Positions 46,549-56,752 of a stretch of 64,000 nt of DNA are shown here, one piece after another. Positions within the stretch are counted from its first letter, which is position 1, and each line of letters opens with the position of its first letter. A program made the translations under genes and the position numbers. The stretch covers positions 40,186,201-40,250,200 of the forward strand of contig OX463810.1 in the NCBI GenBank assembly GCA_949825045.1, written 5' to 3'. The notes under the pieces were generated by a model. The model was not told the origin of the DNA, searched no databases, and was given only the letters and a program-made list of their open reading frames with translations. The stretch is from Argyresthia goedartella. Its lineage: Eukaryota; Arthropoda; Insecta; Lepidoptera; Argyresthiidae.

Positions 46549-47092
46549 TGTTCGATTCCAAATCGATATTCGATCGATGGTTTCGGAACGGCCATTTTGA
46601 ATTTGACGTTGCTGCTAACCTAGCAGTTTTTGACAACTGACAGACGAAAGCCCTCGCAATGTAAACGCGCTTTGGATAGGGTATTGAAATTAAATCGCAA
46701 GCCATCTGGAATGTATTCGGGTTTCCCTCAGGATTGTCTATATAGCTGAGTGTGTTGTGGTTCCCCGAACCAGATAAAGTTCGCATTTACGTGGCCGATT
46801 GGTTTTTCCCACGTAACATAACCTGTGTTGGAACACTGTGCTCATCGAAGCTGGCCTGCCAGTCATACCTGGTTGGCTGAAGAACCTGTCTACCAAGAAG
46901 AGCCTAGGGTGCACCCGGGCCTTGCAGAGAGACAGGAGGTTGACGGGACCGAAGCACAGACCAGGTTAGATCGACTCCATTTACCTTGGCTCGGTGAATC
47001 GCCGATGTTCACACTTCTTGGCAACTGATCGCTACGCTACCTCGTAGCTGATGGGCCCCTACGAGGTCATTGGGTGCCGAGAAGCCTGAACA
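46549..47092 (+). repeat. BEL/Pao 5' LTR
   Basis: It starts tgttcgattccaaatcgata and ends gccgagaagcctgaaca. It pairs with 50882-51425. The next bases (gttttggtagctagagcgtgg) contain TGG and are the place for a primer-binding site; I could not assign the tRNA. Confidence 0.95.
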
Positions 47093-47632
47093 GTTTTGGT
47101 AGCTAGAGCGTGGTTTCCTGAGATTTGCAGCCGTCAAGGGCTCCAGGAACGCACGATTTGGGACTATCAATCTGTAGGTATAGGCGGTTATTAGGTAACT
47201 GTTGTTCCTATATCCACATAGATTGGTAGTATTGTAAGCTATAGGTCTATTGCTGGTAGTAGATAGACAGATATTGAATTGAAAATTGCATTGAATTACC
47301 AGTTAGTCAATCTATTAGTGGTCTAGTAATGCCATTGAAGAATGTTTTGGTTAACATAGGCAGTTACATCTATTGATAGCAGGCTATTGCATTGTTTTCA
47401 GTTTATAGCAATTTATAACTTGAACTAATATTGACTATCTGTGTGTGTTATAATGATAAAGGGAAACTAAATTGTATTTACAGAATTTATATAGATATAA
47501 AACTCGGTTCCTATTGTTTAAGGAAAACAGCATTGTTTAAGTTGTGGTTTAGGGTTCCCTCGTTTGGGTTGTAGACTGGAGGGTCCAATAAAATTGAGTT
47601 ACTGCAAATTGTGAGTAAGTATCGTTCCGATC
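47093..47632 (+). other. BEL/Pao leader
   Basis: About 540 bp between the 5' LTR and gag, without open frames, expected to hold the primer-binding site and packaging signal. Confidence 0.6.
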
Positions 47633-49232
47633 ATGTCGTTATCTGAAATCCAGAAGGGTGTTTCTAAGGAACTCAGATGGTTTTCCTCCGCACACGGTCT
47701 GATAGACCGTTTAGATAGGCATGATGTGGTATTGGAGCGGTCTATGGACGTTAAGGAACGTTACAATAGGGTGCTCGAATTGTCCGCGCAGGCGGAATCA
47801 GTTGATGGTTGCGCACCTGACAGGCTGTCACGGTTGATAGGGGATGTCGACCAATGTATGGAGATGGCAGCTGCTATCACGCAGAAGGCTGCGGACATAC
47901 GTAGACAGCGCGAGTTCAGCCATGGTGGTGACATTGAAGCACCCCTGCCGCTTCAGGGTTCGGGGTCCAGGTTACCTGCCATAACTATGCCTACTTTTGA
48001 CGGAGTGTCCGGTGAATGGATGAGCTTCATCAATCTGTTCGACAGTTTGGTGCACATGCCATCGGAACCCGTTGTTGTCCGTCACCAAGGCTCTAGAGAA
48101 TCTTGGACTTCCGGTTGGTGAATGGTCGTACCTACTGCTGTACATTGTACTTTCCCGCCTACCCGCTGACGTGCAGACTCGTTTCGAACAGTCTCACGGG
48201 AGGTCGGCCGAGGACCTGCCCGCCTTCTCCGACTTGGTCGGATTCTTGGAAGAGGAGGCTCGACGGGCAGAGAATTTGGGGTTGACGGTCACCCATCCTT
48301 CGGAGCCACAGAGAGCTGCCGGGAGCGCTGTGAGTAGGGGCCCTCCGACGAGGAAGGACCGCACCAACCGGCAGTCATATGGGACTGTGAGTGCATTGAC
48401 CCCACATAGTGAGACCTGCCCATGTTGTAGGCAGATTGGCCATGCTGTGGCCAATTGCAATAAGTTCGGGGAACTTAGGGTTCAGGGACGGCGCCGGATG
48501 GCCAAGCAGCGGAGCTGGTGTTTCCTGTGCCTCGGGCCACACATGGCTAGGTACTGCACGCGCACAAAAATGTGCGGATATTGTGGTGGGGCCCACAACA
48601 ATCTGTTGTGCATGAACCGGTCCGGCCAACAGCCACCACAGGGCCGTACCCAGGGTGACACGGCATGGGGCCCTGAGAATTCGTTTGCGACTCGGAGCGC
48701 AACTCAGGGGCCAATGTCCCCACGTGCACAGGGCGGTACTAGGGTGCAGGGCCGCACTCAGGGTCATCACATGGGGGGCCCTGAGTTTTCGGTTGCGACT
48801 CAGCATCCGACTCAGCGGGCAATGGGGCCACAAGCACGCAGCCACCCAGGGGTGCAGGGCCGCACTCAGGGTCATCACATGGGGGGCCCTGAGTTTTCGG
48901 TTGCGACTCAGCATCCGACTCAGCGGGACATTGGGTGTGTTCAGCGGGCCGTAACGGGCGGGTGGCATGGGACACCTTCGGGCTATGCGGGTGCGGTTCG
49001 GACGCCGCCTCAGTTGTCGCCCCGCTCGTCGCCTCGTCCTCGTCGGTCGCATGTGATGTCCCCCCCGCTCATGGAGCGGCCACGGTTGAATTCACGCCCA
49101 CCCCCCTTTACGGGGAATCGTAGGTTGGGAATGGAACCGGCGCGCGGGCCATTTGTACAATGGGACCCTCTGGCGTATAGCTGCATACCTGATCGGTTAC
49201 AGGCAGAGTGGGGCCCCGGGGGCCCTCGCTAG
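47633..49232 (+). pseudogene. BEL/Pao gag, frame-disrupted and shortened
   Basis: The first frame (47633-48121) begins MSLSEIQKGVSKELRWFSS and reaches LPAITMPTFDGVSGEWMSF, typical of the BEL gag matrix/capsid start. The frame then changes near 48070. The second frame (to 49232) has LSVTKALENLGLPVGEW, FSDLVGFLEEEARR and three zinc knuckles: CCRQIGHAVANC, CFLCLGPHMARYC and CGYCGGAHNNLLC. The gag middle expected between these frames is absent, so a deletion caused the shift. A proline-glycine-rich tail holds three 36-residue repeats. The frame closes with TAG at 49230-49232, directly in frame with pol. Gag would form the particle that packages element RNA. Confidence 0.85.
48640..48963 (+). repeat. 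108-bp in-frame tandem repeat in gag tail
   Basis: Three units, each 108 bp (36 codons), start near 48640, 48748 and 48856, with gccg.ac.cagggt at 48643, 48751 and 48859. The encoded pattern is QGRTQGHHMGGPEFSVATQ with variation. The second and third are nearly identical; the first is diverged. Confidence 0.9.
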
Positions 49233-50849
49233 GAATTTGTGGCCCAACAATTTGTTGCCCCCCAACCGGAGACGGTGGTGTTACCGATCGCCTCTGTGCT
49301 TGTTTGGGATTTGGCGGGCAACTCAACATACGTTCGCGCCCTATTTGATTCTGGAGCTCAGGGCTGCATTGTATCGAATGATTTAGCAAAATGGTTGGGC
49401 CTCATAAATAATGTATCGCTGCCGAGGAAATTGGTCCCTGCTGGGGATTACAGAGCAACCCTTCACGGGTTTTGTGATGCCTCTGAACGAGGGTTTGCGG
49501 CAGCGGTTTATTTGCGAACCGTCACCTCCACCGGGGAGGTCGACGTGCGTTTGGTTTTGGCAAAAAGCAAGGTAGCGCCTATTCGGACAAGGATGACGAT
49601 TCCAAAACTGGAACTGTCCGGGGCTGCTCTTTTGACCAAACTTTTGAATCACACTCTAACAGTGTTGCGTTGGTCAGTGGTTTCGGAGGATACGGTGTAC
49701 GCGTGGACGGACAGCCAGATTGTTTTGTGCTGGCTGAAGGCTTCGGTACACAACTTAGAGGTTTTTGTTGCGAACCGTGTCTCCCAGATTGTGTCGTCTG
49801 AGGTCCCACTGACCTGGAGACATGTACCAGGAGAATTGAACCCGTCTGATTGTGCATCCAGGGGATGTCGGGCTCCTGAACTCGTTAGACACCATTTGTG
49901 GTGGGGACCACCCTGGCTTGCCAGGAGAGAATCGGACTGGCCCCACAGCCATGTAGTAGTATCTTCGGATCATGGCCCCAGAGCGGCCGTGCATGTTACC
50001 CAGAAGGGGCAATACAAGGCGTACCTATGTGTGTTTGTTTGTTTATCCACCAAGGCGGTACATCTCGAGCTCGTTGCTGATCTCTCGACAGAGGCTTTCA
50101 TTGCTTGTTTGGATAGGTTTGTTTCTCGAAGGGGACTTCCAACTTTGATCCGCTCTGATAACGGCACTAACTACGTCGGTGCGGAACGATACTTACGAGA
50201 GATAGTCAACTTTTTGAATGTAAATGAAGTGGATATTGGAACGGCCCTCTCCCGTCGGGGTATACAGTGGACCTTCAGCCCACCGAGTTGCCCCCACTGG
50301 GGTGGGATTTTTGAGGCCGTAGTTAAGTCAGCTAAGACGCACTTGGGGCGTATAGTAGGTCAGACCGCGCTGACTTTTGAGGAGCTCGCGACATTGTTTT
50401 GTAAGATCGAGGCCGTTCTCAATTCGCGACCGTTGTGTCCGCTCAGCTCGGATCCAAATGACCTGGAGGCTCTGACCCCAGGCCATTTCTTGATAGGACA
50501 GCCACTTAACGCGTTGCCCGAGCACCCCTTCGAGGGAGTGAAATTGTATCGGTTGTCAAGTTATCAGATGTTGCAGCAGTTTACTCAGAATTTCTGGAAG
50601 CGTTGGTCGCTCGAGTATCTGCATATCTTACAACAGCGCCTTAAGTGGACTGACAAAACCAGCCCCCCTAGTGTTGGTGACCTCGTTCTGGTTAAGGATG
50701 CTAACCTACCGCCACTACGTTGGCGCAGGGGGCGCATTGTTAACTTGTTCCCTGGCAAGGACGGGACCCCCCGGTCTGCGGAGGTTCTAGTAGGAGGCTC
50801 GGTTCTAAAACGAGCGGTAGCAACGTTGTCTCGGCTGCCCGTAGATTAG
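49233..50849 (+). pseudogene. BEL/Pao pol remnant: protease stub, RNase H and partial integrase
   Basis: One open frame of about 538 codons, in frame with gag after a TAG. The order is protease stub (SVLVWDLAGNS, then RALFDSGAQGCIVSNDLAKW with the active-site DSGA), then directly RNase H (LHGFCDASERGFAAAVYLRT, IPKLELSGAAL, VYAWTDSQIVLCWL, HVPGELNPSDCASRG). The whole reverse transcriptase that normally lies between is missing. The integrase lacks the HHCC zinc domain and the first catalytic aspartate block. It keeps TKAVHLELVADLSTEAF, IRSDNGTNYVGA (second D) and WGGIFEAVVKSAK (E). The C-terminus (GDLVLVKDANLPPLRWRRGR) is the DUF5641-type end. All these deletions kept the frame. Confidence 0.9.
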
Positions 50850-50881
50850 GGGACAGGTGGGTGCCTGTCCGGGCGGGTGAT
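50850..50881 (+). promoter_or_regulatory. Polypurine region before the 3' LTR
   Basis: A GC-rich stretch after the pol stop includes ggacagg...cctgtcc, able to pair, and gggcgggtgat immediately before the LTR, in the position of the plus-strand primer. Confidence 0.45.
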
Positions 50882-51425
50882 TGTTCGATTCCAAATCGAT
50901 ATTCGATCGATGGTTTCGGAACGGCCATTTTGAATTTGACGTTGCTGCCAACCTAGCAGTTTTTGACAACTGACAGACGAAAGCCCTCGCAATGTAAACG
51001 CGCTTTGGATAGGGTATTGAAATTAAATCGCAAGCCATCTGGAATGTATTCGGGTTTCCCTCAGGATTGTCTATATAGCTGAGTGTGTTGTGGTTCCCCG
51101 AACCAGATAAAGTTCGCATTTACGTGGCCGATTGGTTTTTCCCACGTAACATAACCTGTGTTGGAACACTGTGCTCATCGAAGCTGGCCTGCCAGTCATA
51201 CCTGGTTGGCTGAAGAACCTGTCTACCAAGAAGAGCCTAGGGTGCACCCGGGCCTTGCAGAGAGACAGAAGGTTGACGGGACCGAAGCACAGACCAGGTT
51301 AGATCGACTCCATTTACCTTAGCTCGGTGAATCGCCGACGTTCACACTTCTTGGCAACTGATCGCTACGCTACCTCGTAGCTGATGGGCCCCTACGAGGT
51401 CATAGGGTGCCGAGAAGCCTGAACA
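50882..51425 (+). repeat. BEL/Pao 3' LTR
   Basis: 544 bp, differing from the 5' LTR at five sites (for example gctgcc versus gctgct and gacagaagg versus gacaggagg). Followed by the tagga duplication. Confidence 0.95.
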
Positions 51426-51430
51426 TAGGA

Positions 51431-52081
51431 TTTACTGTAGAATAAATGATCGAAGGTAATCCACCAACTTGTACAGTTTCCCTACTTTTTCCGGGAGTAT
51501 TGCTTTTGTGGCAACATTTGACACGCACACAGATTAACAGGTCGCGAGCGTTCCAACATGTCGACACGCACACTAGCCTGCTAAAGTTGGCCTGTTTTCA
51601 CCGCTGTCATTCGGTATTAACGCGGTATCTAGTGTTTGTATAATCTAAGTGACCAAGGTATTTAACTTCTCTGTTTGTTTAAATACCTATTTGATCTATA
51701 TAAGGCGGCTCCATAAGCATTCCTACGAAGAAATGCTCGAGATGACCATTGGGGTCATTTCACCGCATTTAAAAAACAGTTGGCGTGCTTTCCATTGGGG
51801 ACTGTACCTAACTAAATCTCTGAAGATAACTGTTGTTATCAAGTGCTCATAAAGGTCATTATTACCGATTCTTGTAAAATAGTAATAAAATCTTGTAAAA
51901 ACCTCTAAATTACTCACATCTCACTCATGTTCTATGGTACTATGCTATGAGCTATCATTACGGTGTGTAACCAGAGCAGCCGCTGGGGCTGTCTCGACAC
52001 AGTACCGTTAGTATACAAGTCTTACTTCTGAGAATCTGCAAATAGAATATCCTTTGTTAGAACAATACCTACAAAAATAGG
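51431..52081. other. Foreign DNA between BEL/Pao and DIRS gag
   Basis: No known element was recognised. A run ending ctcggtacctttcag near 52125 looks like a splice acceptor just before gag resumes, but no matching donor was found near 44458. Confidence 0.4.
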
Positions 52082-53233
52082 CATCTACTTACTTCAAGTA
52101 CTTAGGTTTTCTCGGTACCTTTCAGTCACACCTCCAAACAAACGACGACTTTCGTCCGACGCTGAACCAATGTACGTCTCCGACGATGACTATTCGGAGG
52201 GCTCTGAAAACCAAGTAGACAAGCCCCCAAACGAGCTACCCTCTTGTCCAAACCCCCCGACTGCCGAACCGCAACCAGGACCAAGCTCAGCACCTGACGA
52301 GCCGCAACTGGGACCAAGCACGGTACCCGATGTATTACAGGCCGGCCCAAGCGCAGCGCCGCGCGGCCCTGATCAGGGACCAAGCGCGTCTATCAATGAA
52401 CTACAGCAGGGGGGTAGCCCCCTTATTGAATTAGACCCTGAGATTATGGAAATTCTCGGTGATGACCCATTTTCTACAGTTCAGTATGGACCTGAAATAC
52501 GAAAAGAATTAGCCACCCGTTTTCAACACGTTGCTACAGAGGGCCTGGAAAAGGATGCTAGGAAGGATCCTATTGCAAAATACCTCATACCGGCCAATTG
52601 TAGCTACATTGACGCGCCGAAGGTCAATGCTCAAATAAAATTCTTTACAGATGCCAACGCTAAGCGCGATAAGGGCATTGAGACAAAACAAAAGCAGATG
52701 GCCAGTGCCATCTCATACTTAAGTGAAGTTATCAACAACCAGCTGAGTTCAAAAAATAAAAATAACGAGATTTTGCAAAAGCTGATGGACGCATGTCGCT
52801 TATTGTGCGACATTCAACATAGCGATTCGGTAACGAGAAGAAATTTCATCATGTTCTCTGTCAAAAAGATATGAGTGAACATCTTTCGAAAACAAAAATC
52901 GACTCACACCTGTTCGGGCAGGGGCTGTGAGATATATTGAAGTCCGCAAAAGAACTGAACAAGTCAGCATCAGAATTAAAACCCGACACTTACAGCAGTA
53001 AGGGCTCGTCCAAGCGCTCAAGACCCCCCGCAGCAAAGCAGCCTTTAAACCGGAGAGCTCCTCCCCCGGCGCGCAGGCCGCCGGGGCCGCCCCCGCCCCC
53101 GCCCCCGAGGAGCCGCGAGCCTGCCGCGCACCGCGCACCGCATCTCCCGCCGCCGCCCGGCTACTCGTCGAGACCGTCGCCGCATCAGCTGCCGCCGCTG
53201 CCGCCGCAGCCACACAGGCGCCGCTACTACTAG
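52082..53233 (+). pseudogene. DIRS gag (ORF1), main part
   Basis: The frame is open from 52082 and meets gag-type sequence at KRRLSSDAEPMYVSDDDYS. A Pro-rich segment with four PGPSS/LGPST-like units follows. The conserved DIRS gag part reads ELDPEIMEILGDDP, YGPEIRKELATRFQ, KDPIAKYLIPANCSYIDAPK, KRDKGIETKQKQMASAISYL and RRNFIMFSVKK. The frame breaks near 52866 (stop TGA at 52872). In another frame it continues MSEHLSKTKIDSHLFGQGL, a TGA, then DILKSAKELNKSASEL and a very Pro/Arg-rich GC-rich tail to 53233. So one frameshift and one stop are present. The role is particle or RNA binding. Confidence 0.8.
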
Positions 53234-54583
53234 ATACTACGAGTACAGTTAAGTACGGAGGGAGATTAGCACAATTTCGTGAACAATAGTCATTAATAAC
53301 AAATGACCGCACTATTTTCGAATGGATTAATGGTTACGAAATTAAGTTCTCAAGTCCTTTTATCCAACGTTTGGTTCCCCCTCCACCTGTTCATACAAAT
53401 CTAGAAAAACAACTTTATAATGAGTGTGTGGACCATTTGTTAAAAATAGGCGCAATATCAGAGTGCGATTCGTGCGAAGGGCAATTCATATCCACTACTT
53501 TTCTCACACCAAAGCCGAATGGTAAGATGAGATTTATCCTCAATCTCAAAAAACTCAATAAATTTATAACAACAAGTTATTTTAAGTTGGAAGATTTGCG
53601 CACAGCTGTAAAACTGGTCACAAAAGACTGCCAAATGGTTACAGTTGACCTTAAAGATGCATATTTCTTAGTAAGCATACATAGGCGATCCCGCAAATAC
53701 CTAAGATTTGTTTTTGATGGTCGTTTGTTCGAATTCAACGTATTACCATTCGTTCCCGTTCATAATTACAAAAATAACTAAACCAATAGTGAAACTACTG
53801 CGCAGCGCAGGCCTAGTCTCGACCTTGAACCTCGACGACTGGTTATTGTTTGGAAATACCTACCTGGATTGTATGACCAATGTCTATGTTACATAAAGCT
53901 TGCTAACTTCCCTAGGCTTCCTAATAAACGAGGAAAAAAGTACATGAAACCCATCAACCACATGCAAATTTCTGGGAGTTATTATCGATTCTCACAATTT
54001 ACAGCTCAGCCTTCCTAACGAAAAGAAGCTACGAATAAAATCTGAATTAGAACAATTCGTTAAATTAAAAAGATGTAAATTGAGGAAATTTGCGCGCATT
54101 GTTGGCTTACTAGTCTCATGTTGCCCAGCCGTAGCTTACGGCTGGCTTTACACTAAAGAAATGGAACGACACAAATACTTAAACCTAAGGGATGACGAGG
54201 GCTATAATAAATCTATAAGTATTCCTGACTCCCTTCAATCTGACCTGCAGTGGTGGCTAAGTGCCGTTGATGAATCGGTGAATCGGATTACCAACGACGT
54301 GTACCAGAAAGAGATATTCTCTGACGCCTCAACAACGGGGTGGGGAGCAATGTGCGAGGGCCAAAGGGCAAGCGGACAGTGGTCGGCCGCAGAACAAGCT
54401 CGTCATATTAATTACCTCGAACTGTTAGCCACATTTCTTGCTTTAAAGACGTTCGCTCGCGACCTATACGATTGCCAAGTACTTATGCGCATCGACAATA
54501 CAACCGCAATTTCCTATATAAATCGTATGGGGGGCGTACAATACCCACATCTCACACATATTACTAAGCAGATCTGGCAATAG
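53234..54583 (+). pseudogene. DIRS pol: reverse transcriptase and RNase H
   Basis: RT starts after GGRLAQFREQ and a TAG (53287-53289). Motifs: GAISECDSCEGQFISTTFLT, KPNGKMRFILNLKKLNKF, VTVDLKDAYFLVSIH with the first catalytic aspartate, and LNLDDW, where asparagine replaces the tyrosine of the usual YLDD. A small deletion and frameshift lie near 53757 after FNVLPF. Further stops are at 53894 (TAA) and about 53945 (TGA). RNase H follows (ELEQFVKLKRCKLRKFARIV, WGAMCEGQRASGQWSAAEQ, NYLELLATFLALKTF, RIDNTTAISYINRMGG) and is closed by TAG 54581-54583 where tryptophan is expected (IWQ-stop). Confidence 0.88.
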
Positions 54584-54584
54584 T

Positions 54585-55103
54585 GTGAGCAAAAGAAAAT
54601 TGTACATATTTGCATCATACATAAAATCAAGTGAAAACACTATTGCTGATGCCGAATCGAGGAAAAATCACCCAGATATTGAGTGGGAGTTAGCCGACTG
54701 GGCCTTTGATTCTATGACGAGTTCGTTCGGTGTGCCGGACATTGACTTATTTGCAAGTCGTGTAAATCACAAATGCCCGAGTTATGTCGCTTGGCACCGG
54801 GACCCGGACGCCTTCGCTGTCGATGCGTTTACCTTCTCATGGACATCGTTTTATTTCTACGCATTCCCTCCTTTCTCGATGATACTTAAAACTCTTAGAA
54901 AAATAATTGCAGATAAAGCAGAAGGCATTATGGTCGTACCCCAGTGGCCCACCCAGCTGTGGTACCCTATTTTCAACAACCTCCTCAAATCTCAACCTGT
55001 TACATTCGAACCATACAGTAACTGCCTGATTTCTCATTCCAGCTCCCGCCAGGTGCACAAGTCGATTACCCTGGTTGCAGCAGTGTTGTCCGCCAGGCGT
55101 TGA
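54585..55103 (+). pseudogene. DIRS methyltransferase-like segment
   Basis: A separate frame continues the RNase H end (KLYIFASYIKSSENTIADAE). It then reads SFGVPDIDLFASRVNHKCPS, DPDAFAVDAFTFSWTSFYFY and AFPPFSMILKTLRKI, then QWPTQLWYPIFNNLL. DIRS and related elements carry a Dam-like N6-adenine methyltransferase-type domain here; the PDIDLFAS and FPPF blocks fit that part of the polyprotein. Frame offset against RNase H means a frameshift. Its enzymatic activity is not established from this sequence. Confidence 0.7.
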
Positions 55104-56045
55104 CAAATAGGGGCCTCTCTAACTCGGCCTTAGATATAATGGTAGCTTCGTTAGCGCCAAACACAATAAAACAATATGATGTATGCCTCAAAAAGTGGTG
55201 GACTTTCTGCAACCAGCGCTCACTCAACTATTTCAGTGTGCCTGTACATGTGGTTGTGGATTTCCTTACCAAAACAATACGAGAACGGTAGTCAATATGG
55301 GACCCTTAATTCATGTCGTTCAGCCTTATCCTTAATATTAGGACCAATAATATCTAATAATGATATTTTACAACGATTCTTTAAAGGGGTTTACCGACTT
55401 CGGCCACCATTACCTAGATACGTCATTACATGGGACACAAATATAGTGTTAGATCATCTCAGTGGTTCCTACCCAAATGAAGATATTTGCTTGGAGCAAT
55501 TGTCAAAGAAGACAATAATCACTCTTCTAGCATTGGCAACAGCACACAGAGTGCAAACGATTTCTAAAATTAAAACCATAAATATAGAAAAACGAAACGA
55601 CCAAATAATTATCAAGATCCCAGACATTATAAAGACGTCTAGGCCTGGTAGTAAGCAGCCTATCCTAGTCATACCCCATTTCAAAGAAAAGCCCACTGTA
55701 TGTCCAGCAGCAGCCTTACTCGCCTATATCGACAAAACTAGTTCCCTTAGAAAGTGTGAAACCCTCTTTATAGGTTTAAAGAAACCACACTTAGCCGTTG
55801 GCCCTCAGAGCTTAAGTCGCTGGATCAAGCGCACGCTCGGAGACAGCGGGCTGGACACTGCGGTGTTCTCCGCGCACTCGACGCGGCACGCCGCTACGTC
55901 TAGGGCTAGGTCTCTCGGTGTTAGTATTGAGACCATTCGTAACACCGCAGGATGGAGTGACAACTCCAATACCTTTGCCAAATTTTACAATAAGGTCTTA
56001 TCAACCACCGAAAATGTTTCGCTAGCGACATCTGTTTTTGATTAA
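55100..56045 (+). pseudogene. DIRS tyrosine recombinase (one frameshift)
   Basis: Two overlapping frames, shifted near 55288 by about one base. Front: PNTIKQYDVCLKKWWTFCNQ (SAM-like core-binding part). Catalytic part: ALATAHRVQTISKIKTI (first Arg), SAHSTRHAATSRARSLG (His-x-x-Arg), RNTAGWSDNSNTFAKFYNK (Trp and the nucleophilic Tyr). The R-H-R-W-Y set is complete. In DIRS elements this enzyme integrates a circular DNA copy without target duplication, replacing a DDE integrase. This is the best-preserved enzyme of the copy. Confidence 0.9.
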
Positions 56046-56304
56046 GTCGTACGCTGAAACTCATAGTTCCTATTGTTGTTATACATATACGAAAATACAT
56101 GTAATTATATTGCAAACAATTGTAATCCCTTAATGTTAAAAGGATTTCTTTGCGTTAACTAAAATAAAAACTGATTATACTAAGTAAGAAAAACTGTGGT
56201 TTAAAATTTATGATTTCTAAATAATAATACTTACTGGATATAAAATATGTTCATAATTTATAAAAATATGCTCATTGATAAAAAATCCTGAGTGCTCTCA
56301 AAAT
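56046..56304 (+). other. DIRS 3' region before the internal complementary region
   Basis: AT-rich, non-coding. Confidence 0.6.
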
Positions 56305-56440
56305 CTACATGTGTATCATAAATATTCTCCTTACTAATCCTGAAGGACGAGGTGCGAGCATAATTTATGATTAAACGAACTTACCTTAAGTGAAGTTCTA
56401 TCAAAATTATGCGAAGCACCTCGTCCGAAGAGATTAGTAA
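56305..56440 (+). repeat. DIRS internal complementary region
   Basis: 56305-56364 is the exact complement of the left outer end (44055-44114, 60/60 by eye). 56362-56440 is the exact complement of the right outer end (56674-56752, 79/79). They overlap in AAT (56362-56364), the complement of the ATT at both element ends. In DIRS-1 such a region templates joining of the two ends into a circle during replication. Confidence 0.92.
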
Positions 56441-56526
56441 CTCCCTCCCAACCCAAGCTATTCGTACCCTTATTAATGAGCCAGGATTTTATCATCAAAT
56501 GAGTTAATTGGACTCTAAACTAAATG

Positions 56527-56752
56527 AAGCGCGAGATCGATGGGCGCTGCCGGCTAGGCAAAATATCTATCTACCTCACAAAAAAAAAACTGAAAGTAAC
56601 AAAATATATTCTCAACTAAAGTGCAGAGCGGTGCACAATACGTGTTACTACATGTGTATCATAAATATTCTCCTTACTAATCTCTTCGGACGAGGTGCTT
56701 CGCATAATTTTGATAGAACTTCACTTAAGGTAAGTTCGTTTAATCATAAATT
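56527..56752 (+). repeat. DIRS right inverted terminal repeat
   Basis: It begins aagcgcgagatcgatgggcg and is inverted relative to the left repeat. After the shared gcataat (to 56708) it continues 44 bp further (tttgatagaacttcacttaa and onward) than the left repeat, an asymmetry like that described for DIRS-1. It ends ATT at 56750-56752. Confidence 0.93.

Larger units (their letters stand above)
46549..51425 (+). mobile_element. BEL/Pao LTR retrotransposon, internally deleted (no RT)
   Basis: A 4,877-bp element flanked by the 5-bp direct repeat tagga (46544-46548 and 51426-51430). The LTRs are both 544 bp (TGT...ACA) and differ at five positions by eye (about 0.9%), so insertion is relatively recent. 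The 3.8-kb interior carries gag, a remnant of protease, RNase H and an integrase part. The reverse transcriptase is missing, as are part of gag and the front of the integrase. It must have moved, if at all after the deletions, using proteins from an intact relative. Confidence 0.95.
44055..56752 (+). mobile_element. DIRS-type tyrosine-recombinase retrotransposon, split by about 7.6 kb of foreign DNA
   Basis: The two ends carry near-identical inverted repeats (44055-44241, 56527-56752). Inside the right end is an internal complementary region (56305-56440) equal to the complement of the left outer 60 bp fused to the complement of the right outer 79 bp. Gag, RT, RNase H, a methyltransferase-like segment and a tyrosine recombinase lie in DIRS order. 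Both element ends and the fused copy share ATT. This matches the DIRS-1 model, in which a circle is integrated by recombinase without target duplication. The first gag codons are at 44306; the rest starts at 52082. The intervening DNA is foreign and includes a BEL/Pao element. Pol is broken in several places. Confidence 0.88.

Noticed and set aside
48375..49052. Minus-strand 225-codon frame opposite BEL/Pao gag
   Set aside because: It is a shadow of the gag zinc-knuckle and repeat region; the plus strand has recognised motifs.
46549..51425. Endogenous retrovirus with an envelope gene
   Set aside because: No envelope-like frame follows pol; protease, RNase H and zinc-knuckle patterns fit BEL/Pao, and the 3' LTR follows pol directly.
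52800..53312. Minus-strand Ala-rich 170-codon frame
   Set aside because: It is the antisense of the Pro/Arg-rich DIRS gag tail.
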